The notes beneath the pieces were generated by a model. It was not told the origin of the DNA, made no database searches, and saw only the letters and a list, made by a program, of their open reading frames with translations. A DNA stretch of 64,000 nucleotides from Paraplanobispora takensis (GTDB lineage: Bacteria; Actinomycetota; Actinomycetes; Streptosporangiales; Streptosporangiaceae). Shown piece by piece: positions 1-7,733 of the stretch; the first letter of the stretch is position 1; each line of letters begins with the position of its first letter. A program made the translations under genes and the position numbers. The stretch covers positions 62,001 through 126,000 of the forward strand of contig NZ_BOOK01000020.1 of NCBI RefSeq assembly GCF_016863195.1. The letters are read 5' to 3'.

Positions 1-2
1 CG

Positions 3-212
3 ACGCGCCTGGCCCCGTGGTGGGTGCCGGTCGTGGCGATCGCAGGGACGCTCGTGCCGTTCCTGACCGTGGAGCAGTCGCCCGCCGTGCAGTCCACCGG
101 GTCGCTGCTGCACCTGGCGGCCTACGGCTGGATCGCGCTGAGCCTGCTGCGGATGCCGCAGGCGCAGTGGACGCAGACGGCCGCTACAGACCGGCCTCTC
201 GAGCGCGTGTGA
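3..212 (+). CDS. C-terminal end of a membrane protein (5' truncated by window edge)
   Basis: The frame is open from the first bases and ends at TGA 210-212. The visible 69 residues contain two hydrophobic stretches (VPVVAIAGTLVPFL and LLHLAAYGWIALSLL) followed by a short polar tail, so this is the end of a polytopic membrane protein. The family cannot be named from this fragment. Its last 29 nt overlap, tail to tail, the 3' end of the response regulator gene on the other strand. Confidence 0.6.
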   Translation, partial: TRLAPWWVPVVAIAGTLVPFLTVEQSPAVQSTGSLLHLAAYGWIALSLLRMPQAQWTQTAATDRPLERV

Positions 213-822
213 TCGCCTGGGCCCGGTCGGCCACCTGCAGCTTGGTGAAGACCGAGGAGACGTGGTTGCGCACAGTCTTCTGGCTCAGCCCGAGCCTGGC
301 CGCGATCTGGGGGTTGGTGAGATGCCCGGCGACCAGGGCGAGGATCTCCCGTTCCCGCCTGGTCAGCTCGGGCAGCGCCTGGGCGTCGGGCCCGCTCCGC
401 TCGCGCGCGGCGAAGTAGTCGGCCATCCGGGCGGCGATCGCGGGGCCGAAGATGGCCTCGCCGTCGGCGACCGCGTGCACGGACCGCACCAGCTCCGCCT
501 TGCGCGCGCCCTTGAGGACGTAGCCGCGGGCCCCGGCCCGCATGGCCGCGAAGACCGAGTCGTCGTCGTCGGCCATGCTGAGCACGATCACCCGGACGTG
601 CGGATGGTCGCGGACCAGCCGTTCGGTCGCGGCGATCCCGCCCATGCCCGGCATCGTCAGGTCCATCAGGACCACGTCCGGCTGCGCCCGCCCGACGAGG
701 GCCAGCGCCTGCTCCCCGCTGGCCGCCTCGTCGGCGACCTCGATGTCCTCGACCGCCGACAGCAGGGCCCGCAGCCCGGTGCGGAACCCGGCGTGGTCGT
801 CGACCAGCAGAACCCTGATCAC
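184..822 (-). CDS. NarL/FixJ-family response regulator
   Basis: A 212-residue two-domain transcriptional regulator. The receiver domain (about 1-120) has the acidic pair D8-D9, the phospho-acceptor D54 in VVLMDLTMPG and the conserved lysine in GYVLKGA. The LuxR-type helix-turn-helix (about 148-212) has TRREREILALVAGHLTNPQIA and VRNHVSSV. The start is GTG at 822, whose GTGA overlaps the stop of the upstream histidine kinase gene by 4 nt, so the pair is translationally coupled and almost certainly a cognate two-component system. The target genes are not known; an inverted repeat upstream of the kinase gene (3121-3151) is one candidate. Confidence 0.93.
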   Translation of the reverse strand: MIRVLLVDDHAGFRTGLRALLSAVEDIEVADEAASGEQALALVGRAQPDVVLMDLTMPGMGGIAATERLVRDHPHVRVIVLSMADDDDSVFAAMRAGARGYVLKGARKAELVRSVHAVADGEAIFGPAIAARMADYFAARERSGPDAQALPELTRREREILALVAGHLTNPQIAARLGLSQKTVRNHVSSVFTKLQVADRAQAITRAREAGL

Positions 823-3074
823 CCGTGCCCCCCGATCTCCTCGCCGGAGGCGGCGGCGTTCACCGGCGCCCCCTCGTCTTCCCCGCCGGAAGCGACGCCG
901 GACGCCGGCGTCGTCTCCCCTGCCCCGCCGGGAACGGCGTCCCGGTCACCGGCGTTGCCCTCCATGCGCGTCGGGAGCATCACCCGCACCCGGGTCCCGC
1001 CCTCCGGCCGCTCCTCGACCGTGCACGATCCTCCCAGCTCGGCGGCCCGCTCGCGCATCGACACCAGCCCGACCCCCTCCCGGCCGCCGCCGGCCTCGCG
1101 GGCGGGGGCCGCGCCGGCTCCCGTTCCGTCGTCGAGGATCTCCAGCACGAGAGCCGTCCCGGCCACCTCGATGCGCAACTCGGCCTCCGCCGTCCCCGCG
1201 TGCCTGCGCACGTTGGCCAGGGCCTCGGCCACGATGCGGTAGGCCGCCGCCTCGGTGGCGGCGGGCAGGGCGGGCAACTCGTCCGGTGCCCGCACGGCGA
1301 CGCGCAGGCTGGGCGCCTGCCGGATCGCGTGGGCGCGCAGGGCGCCGAGCAGCCCGAGGGAGTCCAGCGCCGGAGGCCGCAGCCCGTCCACGAGTGTCCG
1401 CACGTCGGTCATCGCCGCCTCGGCGTCGTCGACGATGTCGGCCAGCAGCCGCCGTACCTTGCCGTCCTCGGCCAGGTCGTGGGCGGTCTCGGCGCGCATG
1501 GTGAGCGCGGCCAGCGTGGGGCCCAGGCCGTCGTGCAGGTCGCGCCGGATGCGGCGGCGCTCCTCCTCGCGGGCCATCACCAGCCGCTCCCGGGAACGCC
1601 GCAGGTCGGCGGAGAGGCGGGCGGCGTGCACGGCCACGGCGACCTGCCGGGTCAGGTCGGTCAGCACCGCCAGGTCGCGCCGGCCGAACCTGCTCTCGCC
1701 CGGCCGGGGAGCGAGGACGAGGTCGCCGACCCGCTCGCCGTCGTAGACCAGCGGCAGCCGGAGCAGACCGCCGGCGGGACGGCCCGCCGGCCCTTCGCCC
1801 CGGCCCTCCTCCTCCCCGGGGGCCGGTCCCCGGCGCTCCTCCGGGGCCGGTCCGGAGGAGTGCCGCAGGCCCGCGGCCGTCTCCACCGCGGCGTACGGCA
1901 GGCGCAGGGCCTCGGCCACCGACCGGGCGACCCCGGACAGCACCGCGTCCGGCTCCTCGCTGGCCTCCAGGCGGCGGCCGAGCCGGGTGAGCACCGCGTA
2001 CGGGTCGTCCCGCTCGCCGTACATCAGCAGGTTGACCCAGGTCTGCAGGCGCTGCCGCAGCGGGGCGAAGGCGAGGGCGACGAGCCCGGCGGCCAGCACG
2101 GAGGCCGGCAGGTCCGCCGAGGGCAGGAGCGCGCCCAGATAGCCGACCACCAGCACGTAGCCGCCGGTCACGCAGCCCGACAGCAGTCCGTAGACCAGCG
2201 TCCTGTTGATCACCAGGTCGATGTCGAACAACCGGTGCCGCAGGATCGCGATGCAGATGCCGGCGGGGATGAGCGTCCCGCCCAGCGCGCCGACCAGCTC
2301 CCAGCCCGAGTGGACCGACGGGTAGACGCGCCCGGGATCGTCGTCGGCCAGCCCCGCCGCCAGCCGCGTGCTGGCGATCAGCACGGCGAGCCCGACCGCG
2401 TAGGCCAGCCACTTGATCTGCTCGCGCTCCCTGCCGGTGCTGCGCCACGCCCGCGCCAGCAGGTTGAGCCCTCCCACGATGAAGAGTCCCGCCTGCACGA
2501 CCAGCACCGTCGTCTCCGCGATCTCGGCGGGTCCCGCCATCGCCGCCAGCCCGAGCGGGTTCGGCACGCCAGGGCCCACGCCCACCTGCTCGTTGACGCC
2601 GGGCCGCAGCGCGCTCACCGCCGCGGCCGGCACGGTCACCGCGATCGCGACCCGGACGAACCGGCGCCAGCGGGGTGAGGGCAGTCCGCCGGGGAAGAAC
2701 AGGGGGACCAGGACGAGGGAGATGTTGGCCGGGATCCACAACCAGGTCTGCGGCCAGGCCATGGCCTCGGCCAGGGGCAGCGGCGCGCCCTGCCCGGGGG
2801 CGCCGGCAGGCGCGGGCACGCCGTAGATCGCGTACCGGCCGCAGGCCTCGTAGAGCGCGAAGCAGAACGCGCTGAGCGCCAGCAGCCGGCCCACCGGATG
2901 CCCGGGACGGTGCGCCCCGATCAGCCCGCCCGCCAGCGCGCACGCCGCCACCAGCAGCAGGTGGCTCTGCACGATCGGGTGATAGCCGTTGAGCGAGGAC
3001 AGGACCACGGACAGGACGATCAGGAGCGTCGTCAGGGCGCATGCCGCCCACGCGACGCGCGGCGCTGTGATCAC
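819..3074 (-). CDS. Membrane sensor histidine kinase (HisKA_3 / DesK-NarX class)
   Basis: A sensor kinase of about 751 residues, partner of the downstream response regulator. The N-terminal third is strongly hydrophobic (several membrane helices), followed by a GAF-like region that starts near YGERDDPYAVLTRLG. The HisKA_3 dimerisation helix has RRDLHDGLG (phospho-acceptor near H514) and the C-terminal HATPase_c domain has LDDGTGAG and GVGLVSMRERAAELGG. I place the start at GTG 3074, because GGAGGAACA lies just upstream. The open frame reaches a TTG at 3149, but that would put translation inside a perfect inverted repeat. The signal sensed is unknown. Confidence 0.88.
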   Translation of the reverse strand: MITAPRVAWAACALTTLLIVLSVVLSSLNGYHPIVQSHLLLVAACALAGGLIGAHRPGHPVGRLLALSAFCFALYEACGRYAIYGVPAPAGAPGQGAPLPLAEAMAWPQTWLWIPANISLVLVPLFFPGGLPSPRWRRFVRVAIAVTVPAAAVSALRPGVNEQVGVGPGVPNPLGLAAMAGPAEIAETTVLVVQAGLFIVGGLNLLARAWRSTGREREQIKWLAYAVGLAVLIASTRLAAGLADDDPGRVYPSVHSGWELVGALGGTLIPAGICIAILRHRLFDIDLVINRTLVYGLLSGCVTGGYVLVVGYLGALLPSADLPASVLAAGLVALAFAPLRQRLQTWVNLLMYGERDDPYAVLTRLGRRLEASEEPDAVLSGVARSVAEALRLPYAAVETAAGLRHSSGPAPEERRGPAPGEEEGRGEGPAGRPAGGLLRLPLVYDGERVGDLVLAPRPGESRFGRRDLAVLTDLTRQVAVAVHAARLSADLRRSRERLVMAREEERRRIRRDLHDGLGPTLAALTMRAETAHDLAEDGKVRRLLADIVDDAEAAMTDVRTLVDGLRPPALDSLGLLGALRAHAIRQAPSLRVAVRAPDELPALPAATEAAAYRIVAEALANVRRHAGTAEAELRIEVAGTALVLEILDDGTGAGAAPAREAGGGREGVGLVSMRERAAELGGSCTVEERPEGGTRVRVMLPTRMEGNAGDRDAVPGGAGETTPASGVASGGEDEGAPVNAAASGEEIGGHG

Positions 3075-3120
3075 TGTTCCTCCGGGTCCGGTCGCCACAC
3101 GGTACCCGCGCACCGGTCCC

Positions 3121-3151
3121 GGTTGTCCCGGGACGGTGTCCCGGGACAACC
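3121..3151. promoter_or_regulatory. Perfect 14-bp inverted repeat made of two GTCCCGGGAC palindromes
   Basis: Arms GGTTGTCCCGGGAC (3121-3134) and GTCCCGGGACAACC (3138-3151) are exactly complementary around a 3-nt spacer. Each arm contains the self-complementary decamer GTCCCGGGAC (3125-3134 and 3138-3147, 13 bp apart). The site lies between the stop of the flavin oxidase gene (3208) and the kinase start (3074), 47 bp upstream of that start. It could be an operator for autoregulation of the two-component system or the terminator hairpin of the upstream gene. There is no T-tract, so I favour an operator. Confidence 0.55.
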
Positions 3152-3207
3152 CGGCGAGCAGGGAGAGGGGCGACTCTCCTCCGCGGGCCCGCCCGCACGG
3201 TCCGCTC

Positions 3208-4731
3208 TCAGACGCCCTGGGGGAGGCGGAACAGGCGGCCGGGGTCGTAGGCGGCCTTGACGCGGGCCAGGCGGCCGGCGTTGGCGCCGTAGTAGGCGCT
3301 GCGCCACCCCTTCAGCTCCGGGTCGACGTAGTTGACGTAGGCGTGGTCGCCGAAGTGGGGCCGCATGGCGGCGTGCGCCCGGCGGGTCCAGGCCGTCGCC
3401 CCGGTGCGGTGGGCGTAGTACTGCACGCTGTACAGGGCGGCCCGGTGGGGGAAGGCGGTGGCGTCGGGGCGGACCCGGCCGACCGCGCCGCCGAGGGCGT
3501 CCAGCAGCACGCTGTGGCTGCCGGGCCGGTCCACCTCGGCGACCAGCGTCCGCGCCCCGGCCTCGGGGATCGGCCGGTAGGCCAGGTGGGACTTCGCGGA
3601 GAAACGGTCGCGCGGCAGCCGGCCGTCGGCGGTGCGCCCCGGCAGGGAGCCGCCCTGATGGCACTGGGAGACCGACAGGTTCGAGCAGCCCGCCATGATC
3701 ATCATGGCCTGCCGGTAGGACACGCGCCGGACCGAGCTGGAGGAGGTCGCGCCGATCCGGTCGGCCAGGCGGTCGAGCAGCCGCTCGCAGTCGGCCCTGC
3801 CGCCCAGGTACACCCCGGCGACCTGCACCTGCGTCCCGCCCTCGCGGCTCAGGTGCAGGGTCGACCACAGCTCGTCCGGGACCGACGGCGCCCACGCCTG
3901 CCAGGCCTGCACCGCCTTGACGGCCCGCCGCCACGGCCACTGCAGGAAGAACACCGTGACCTCGCGCGCGGGGTGGGTCCGGAAGCCGAAGGAGACCGCC
4001 ACCCCGAGGTTGCCGCCGCCCCCTCCGCGGCTGGCCCAGAACAGGTCGGGGTGGTGGTCGGCGTCGCAGGCCAGCAGCCGGCCGTCGGCGGTGACGATCT
4101 GGACCGACTCCATCACGTCGCAGGTCAGGCCGTACTTCCTGGCCACCACCCCGATCCCGCCGCCCAGCGCGAGCCCGCTGACCCCGACCGTCGGGCAGGA
4201 TCCGGCGGGGATGCTCACGCCCTGCGCCGCCAGCCGGTCGTAGACGTCGATGAGCTTGGCCCCCGCTCCCACGGTCGCCCGGCCGGAGCGGTGGGAGACC
4301 GCGCGCATGGGGGAGACGTCGACGATCAGGCCGGTGCGGGTGGACCAGCCCGCGTAGGAGTGGCCGCCGGACCGTACGGCCAGCGGCACGTCCAGCCTGC
4401 GGGCGAAGTTCACGCACTCGGCCACGTCGGAGGGGTTCTCGCAGTAGGCCACGCCCGCAGGCCGGACCCCGTCGTAGGCGGGGTCGAACAGCCGGCGGGC
4501 GGTGTCGTAGGCGGCGTCACCGGGCCGGATGAGCCGGCCCTCCAGCCCGCGGCCCAGGGCCTTCCAGTCCGCGGGCCGGGGACCGGTCCGCGCGGCCGTC
4601 CCGGCCGTTCCCGCCCGCGCCGGCGCCGCGGTGCCCGCCGCCAGGGCGGTCCCCGCGGTCAGGGCGGCCATGCCGCCGATGCGCAGCAGCGTGCGCCTGT
4701 TCAGTGCCGGCGCGTCCGGAGCGGGCCTCAT
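3208..4731 (-). CDS. Secreted FAD-linked oxidase, berberine-bridge-enzyme type
   Basis: A 507-residue flavoprotein oxidase. The N terminus is a Tat signal (NRRTLLRIGG, hydrophobic stretch, then APARA), so the enzyme is exported folded. The PCMH-type FAD domain has RSGGHSYAG, with H124 as the expected 8-alpha-histidyl flavin attachment, and GSCPTVG, with C179 matching the 6-S-cysteinyl attachment of berberine-bridge enzymes; bicovalent FAD is therefore likely. The C terminus is a typical BBE domain (NYVDPEL, YYGANAGRL, VKAAYDPG). Substrates in this family include alcohols, sugars and alkaloid-like compounds, and nothing here fixes the choice. It sits downstream of the monooxygenase-like and ATP-grasp genes on the same strand. 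Confidence 0.9.
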   Translation of the reverse strand: MRPAPDAPALNRRTLLRIGGMAALTAGTALAAGTAAPARAGTAGTAARTGPRPADWKALGRGLEGRLIRPGDAAYDTARRLFDPAYDGVRPAGVAYCENPSDVAECVNFARRLDVPLAVRSGGHSYAGWSTRTGLIVDVSPMRAVSHRSGRATVGAGAKLIDVYDRLAAQGVSIPAGSCPTVGVSGLALGGGIGVVARKYGLTCDVMESVQIVTADGRLLACDADHHPDLFWASRGGGGGNLGVAVSFGFRTHPAREVTVFFLQWPWRRAVKAVQAWQAWAPSVPDELWSTLHLSREGGTQVQVAGVYLGGRADCERLLDRLADRIGATSSSSVRRVSYRQAMMIMAGCSNLSVSQCHQGGSLPGRTADGRLPRDRFSAKSHLAYRPIPEAGARTLVAEVDRPGSHSVLLDALGGAVGRVRPDATAFPHRAALYSVQYYAHRTGATAWTRRAHAAMRPHFGDHAYVNYVDPELKGWRSAYYGANAGRLARVKAAYDPGRLFRLPQGV

Positions 4732-4825
4732 GATCTTCTCTCCCAGGGTTCGTACGACTTCCTGGTGAGACGCCCGCGCAGGTCATCCGGTTGGTCACAT
4801 TCGCATCACTTCGCAGGTACGGGGC

Positions 4826-6088
4826 TCAGCCGCCGGCGTACTGCCGGGGCAGGTCCCCCTCCGGCGCGAGGGCGCCCGCGCACGACGGCCGGGACTTCAA
4901 CGAGGACAGCAGACCGTCGGTGACCCGGCCGGCGGCGAACCGCGCGCCGTGGACGAACCTCATCACCGGCCCGAAGGTGGCGGCGGCGGCCAGACCGACG
5001 ACGAACAGGCCGCTGACGGAGGTCTCGAAGTGCTTCGACAGCGCCGGGGCGGTCCCGGTGCGCCGGATCGCGCGCGTGAGGTCCTGGTCGAGGACGCCCA
5101 TCCGCTCGACGTCCACCAGATAGCCGGTGGCCGCGATCACGTGGTCGGTGCGGATCGTGTCGAGGCCGCCCTGCGCGTCCCGCAGGGTCAGGATCACCTC
5201 GTCGCGGTGCGTCGACCCGGCCACCGTCCGGCCCAGGAGCACCGGGACCCGGCCGTCGAAGCGGTCCCTCAGCCACCACGAGCCCGCCGGGCCCAGGGTC
5301 GTGCGGACGATGTGGCGGCGGGTCGCCGCCGGCAGGTGGCGCACCGTGCCGGGCAGCTCGGACCAGACCCACGACCGCCAGCCGGTGCCGAGCCCCGACT
5401 GCGGCATCAGGATCCGCTCGATCGCCGAACGACCGGCGGAGGGCACGGTGTTCCAGGCCAGCTCGCCGGTCCTGGCCACCACCCGCGGCCGGGCTCCGGC
5501 CTCCAGCAGCAGCGCCGCCGTCTCCAGCGCGGACTGGCCGGCGCCCACCACGGTGACGTCGCGGTCGGCGAAGCCCGACAGGTCGTGGTGCTCGGAGCTG
5601 TGCGTGGCCAGCTCGGCGGGCAGGCCGCAGAGCGCGGCGGGCCGGTGGGCGAAGGGCAGGAAGCCCAGGGCCAGGACGACCGTCCGGGTCAGGACGGGCT
5701 GCCCCGTGGCCAGCTCGACGGTGAACAGCTCGCCGTCGGTGCTGATCGCGGCCACGGGCGTGGCGTCGAGCGCGTCGCCGACGGCCTGGGACCCGAACCA
5801 CCGGCCGTAGTCGACGAACGTCTCCACGGGGATGGGCTCGCCGTAGGAGCACGACAGGTCCCGCGGCCGGCAGTAGGCCGCCAGCCCGTAGGCGCCGCCC
5901 GGGTCGGACAGGTTCGAGGCGGAGGGTTCCGACTTCAGCAGCATCCCGCGCGGCATGTGCCGCGCCCAGGCCTCCATGGGGCGGCCGTAGACGCGCGTGT
6001 CCAGTCCCGCCGCGGTGGCATGGGCCGCCACGGAGAGGCCGTACGGCCCCGCTCCGATGACGGCGACGTCGATCATCGGCGCACGCAT
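4826..6088 (-). CDS. FAD/NAD(P)-binding monooxygenase-like protein
   Basis: A 420-residue flavoprotein. The N-terminal dinucleotide-binding motif is VIGAGPYGLS, and a second Rossmann motif, VTVVGAGQSALETA, lies near the middle, as in flavin-containing and N-hydroxylating monooxygenases. A third conserved segment, VIAATGYLVDV, and a C-terminal FVVGLAAAATFGP complete the fold. The start at ATG 6088 has a good ribosome binding site (GAGGAGAAACC). It lies 84 bp downstream of the ATP-grasp gene on the same strand and next to the exopolysaccharide genes, so the two may modify a polymer substituent or a small metabolite; this is inference. The substrate is unknown. Confidence 0.82.
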   Translation of the reverse strand: MRAPMIDVAVIGAGPYGLSVAAHATAAGLDTRVYGRPMEAWARHMPRGMLLKSEPSASNLSDPGGAYGLAAYCRPRDLSCSYGEPIPVETFVDYGRWFGSQAVGDALDATPVAAISTDGELFTVELATGQPVLTRTVVLALGFLPFAHRPAALCGLPAELATHSSEHHDLSGFADRDVTVVGAGQSALETAALLLEAGARPRVVARTGELAWNTVPSAGRSAIERILMPQSGLGTGWRSWVWSELPGTVRHLPAATRRHIVRTTLGPAGSWWLRDRFDGRVPVLLGRTVAGSTHRDEVILTLRDAQGGLDTIRTDHVIAATGYLVDVERMGVLDQDLTRAIRRTGTAPALSKHFETSVSGLFVVGLAAAATFGPVMRFVHGARFAAGRVTDGLLSSLKSRPSCAGALAPEGDLPRQYAGG

Positions 6089-6172
6089 GGTTTCTCCTCG
6101 GTCGGTGCCGGCTTCCTGAAAAAGGGAAATCGCCCTGCCGGTGAATTCCCCGGTTGGAAATACCGCCGAATA

Positions 6173-7456
6173 CTAACGCGACGGAGAGGCGGGATTCCGG
6201 CGGTGACGTGCGATGCGGGTAAAGCCTCGTTTCAGAATCTGCCGCGTCATCGACGCGAAGGGTTTGGGATCGTCGGCGGAGAACCAGGCGAACTCGTCGG
6301 CCTCGCGCAGGGAGCGCAGCCAGCCGCGACAGGTGAGTTCCCCTTCACGTCGTTCATGAAAAGCGGGAAAAGCATCATAATTCTCGACCAGATATGTGCG
6401 CCCGTGCGCGGCCCCGGCCGGGGGCACGGGCTCGCCGGTGAGGTCGAGGTGCATGACGCGCACCAGGTCCAGGCCGGCGCCGTCGGTGAACAGGCGGAAC
6501 TGGGCGCCCAGCCGGGGGTTGAAGTCCAGCAGGTGATAGACGTCGGCGGCGGCGTCGTAGCGGAAGTCGAGGTCGAGGATCCCCCGGTAGCCCAGGGTGG
6601 CGGCGACGTGGTGCGCCGCGGCCTCGACGCGGGGGTTGGGCAGCCACCGGCCGAGCGTCGTCAGGCCGGCCCCGGGCGGGTAGGCCCGTTCCTTCCTGCC
6701 GGCCCCGCCGAGCAGGCACCTCGACTCCCGGTCGAAGTAGCCCTGGAAGAACCAGTCGGACCCCGGGGCGGCGGGTATCAGGCGCTGGAACAGCAGCCGG
6801 CTGCCGTGCCCGCAGGTCCGCCCGAACAGCCGCACCGCCTCCTCGGGAGTGCGGACCGTCGTGGTGCTGCGCAGCCCGGCGCCGGGCTGCAGCAGCCACG
6901 GGCTGGCCCACTTGCCGATCAGCGGCAGCCCGAGCCGGGAGACGGCCGCCACCAGGTCGTCCTCTGTCGCGATCACATGGGTCTCGGGCTGGGCGACGCC
7001 CAGGTTCTCGCACACCGCGTGCAGTTCGGCCTTGTCGGCGAGCCTGCGCGGCAGCGCCGGGACCTGGCGGGGCAGGAGGAACCGGGGCAGGAGCTCGGCC
7101 GCGTGCTCGGCCAGGAAGATCGCACCGGCGTCGTCCATCGGGATGAGCAGCGCGCGGCGCCCGATGAGCGCGGCGATCGACTCCAGGGCGGCCACCATGG
7201 CCTCGGGCGTCCGCGGCGTGTCCGGCCAGTGGTGCATCCGGGCCAGGTGGCGGGACCGGGAGGCCGGGGCGTGCCGGCCCTCCAGTACGGCGTGCACCTC
7301 GATCCCGGCCCGGCCCAGCGAGCGGATGGCCGCGAGCGTGCCGTGGTGGAAGATGTTGTCGTCCGTGCGGAGCACCAGGGCGGGGGTGTCCGGGTCCAGC
7401 CGGATGGGGCGGCCCGTGTGCGGCCGGGCGTCCTGCGCCGGATTGATGGCATTCAT
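6173..7456 (-). CDS. ATP-grasp carboxylate ligase-like protein
   Basis: A 427-residue protein with the layout of carboxylate-amine ligases of the ATP-grasp superfamily. The pre-ATP-grasp domain starts near PALVLRTDDNIFHHG, the central part has GLPLIGKWASPW, and the metal-binding end has LDLDFRYDAA and YHLLDFNPRLGAQF (acidic and Asn ligands for ATP-Mg). Such enzymes join a carboxylate to an amine through an acyl phosphate. Genes of this type beside flavin monooxygenases are known in actinobacterial polysaccharide clusters, which suggests peptide or amino-acid decoration of a polymer, but that is inference. It is divergent from the GH26 gene; 277 bp separate the two starts. Confidence 0.78.
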   Translation of the reverse strand: MNAINPAQDARPHTGRPIRLDPDTPALVLRTDDNIFHHGTLAAIRSLGRAGIEVHAVLEGRHAPASRSRHLARMHHWPDTPRTPEAMVAALESIAALIGRRALLIPMDDAGAIFLAEHAAELLPRFLLPRQVPALPRRLADKAELHAVCENLGVAQPETHVIATEDDLVAAVSRLGLPLIGKWASPWLLQPGAGLRSTTTVRTPEEAVRLFGRTCGHGSRLLFQRLIPAAPGSDWFFQGYFDRESRCLLGGAGRKERAYPPGAGLTTLGRWLPNPRVEAAAHHVAATLGYRGILDLDFRYDAAADVYHLLDFNPRLGAQFRLFTDGAGLDLVRVMHLDLTGEPVPPAGAAHGRTYLVENYDAFPAFHERREGELTCRGWLRSLREADEFAWFSADDPKPFASMTRQILKRGFTRIARHRRNPASPSR

Positions 7457-7733
7457 CGAACATTTCCGCCATATACGCTCGGTGTCTCGACATTGCGTCG
7501 GCCGCTCATTCCAGGAGTCCTTTCGTCGCCGGAGGGCCCGCCATGCCGGGCCATTGGTGGAATTCCGGCACCGCCGTACGAACTATCGGTGGATTCTCCC
7601 CGATAGCGACTTTCCCTCTGCGTGCGCGGCACGGAACCGGATTTTGTGCGTATCTTTGGCTCGGGAACGGGGGCCGGTCCGGATGATATGCCCGGCGAAT
7701 GGGTACACCGGGCCGGAAACGGGCAGCACGGGG
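7457..7733. promoter_or_regulatory. Divergent promoter region between ATP-grasp and GH26 genes
   Basis: 277 bp with no convincing gene. It must hold the promoters of both divergent genes. The base composition is less GC-rich than its surroundings (for example around 7570-7670), and a small dyad, ATCGG/CCGAT (7584-7603), is present. I do not see an unambiguous -35/-10 pair. Confidence 0.45.

Noticed and set aside
3075-3149. Longer start (TTG 3149) for the histidine kinase
   Set aside because: The extra 25 residues fall in a perfect inverted repeat and have no ribosome binding site, whereas GTG 3074 has GGAGGAACA in front.
4949-7606. 885-codon plus-strand open frame
   Set aside because: It is the antisense shadow of the monooxygenase-like and ATP-grasp genes; the Gly/Gln/Arg-rich product has no motif.
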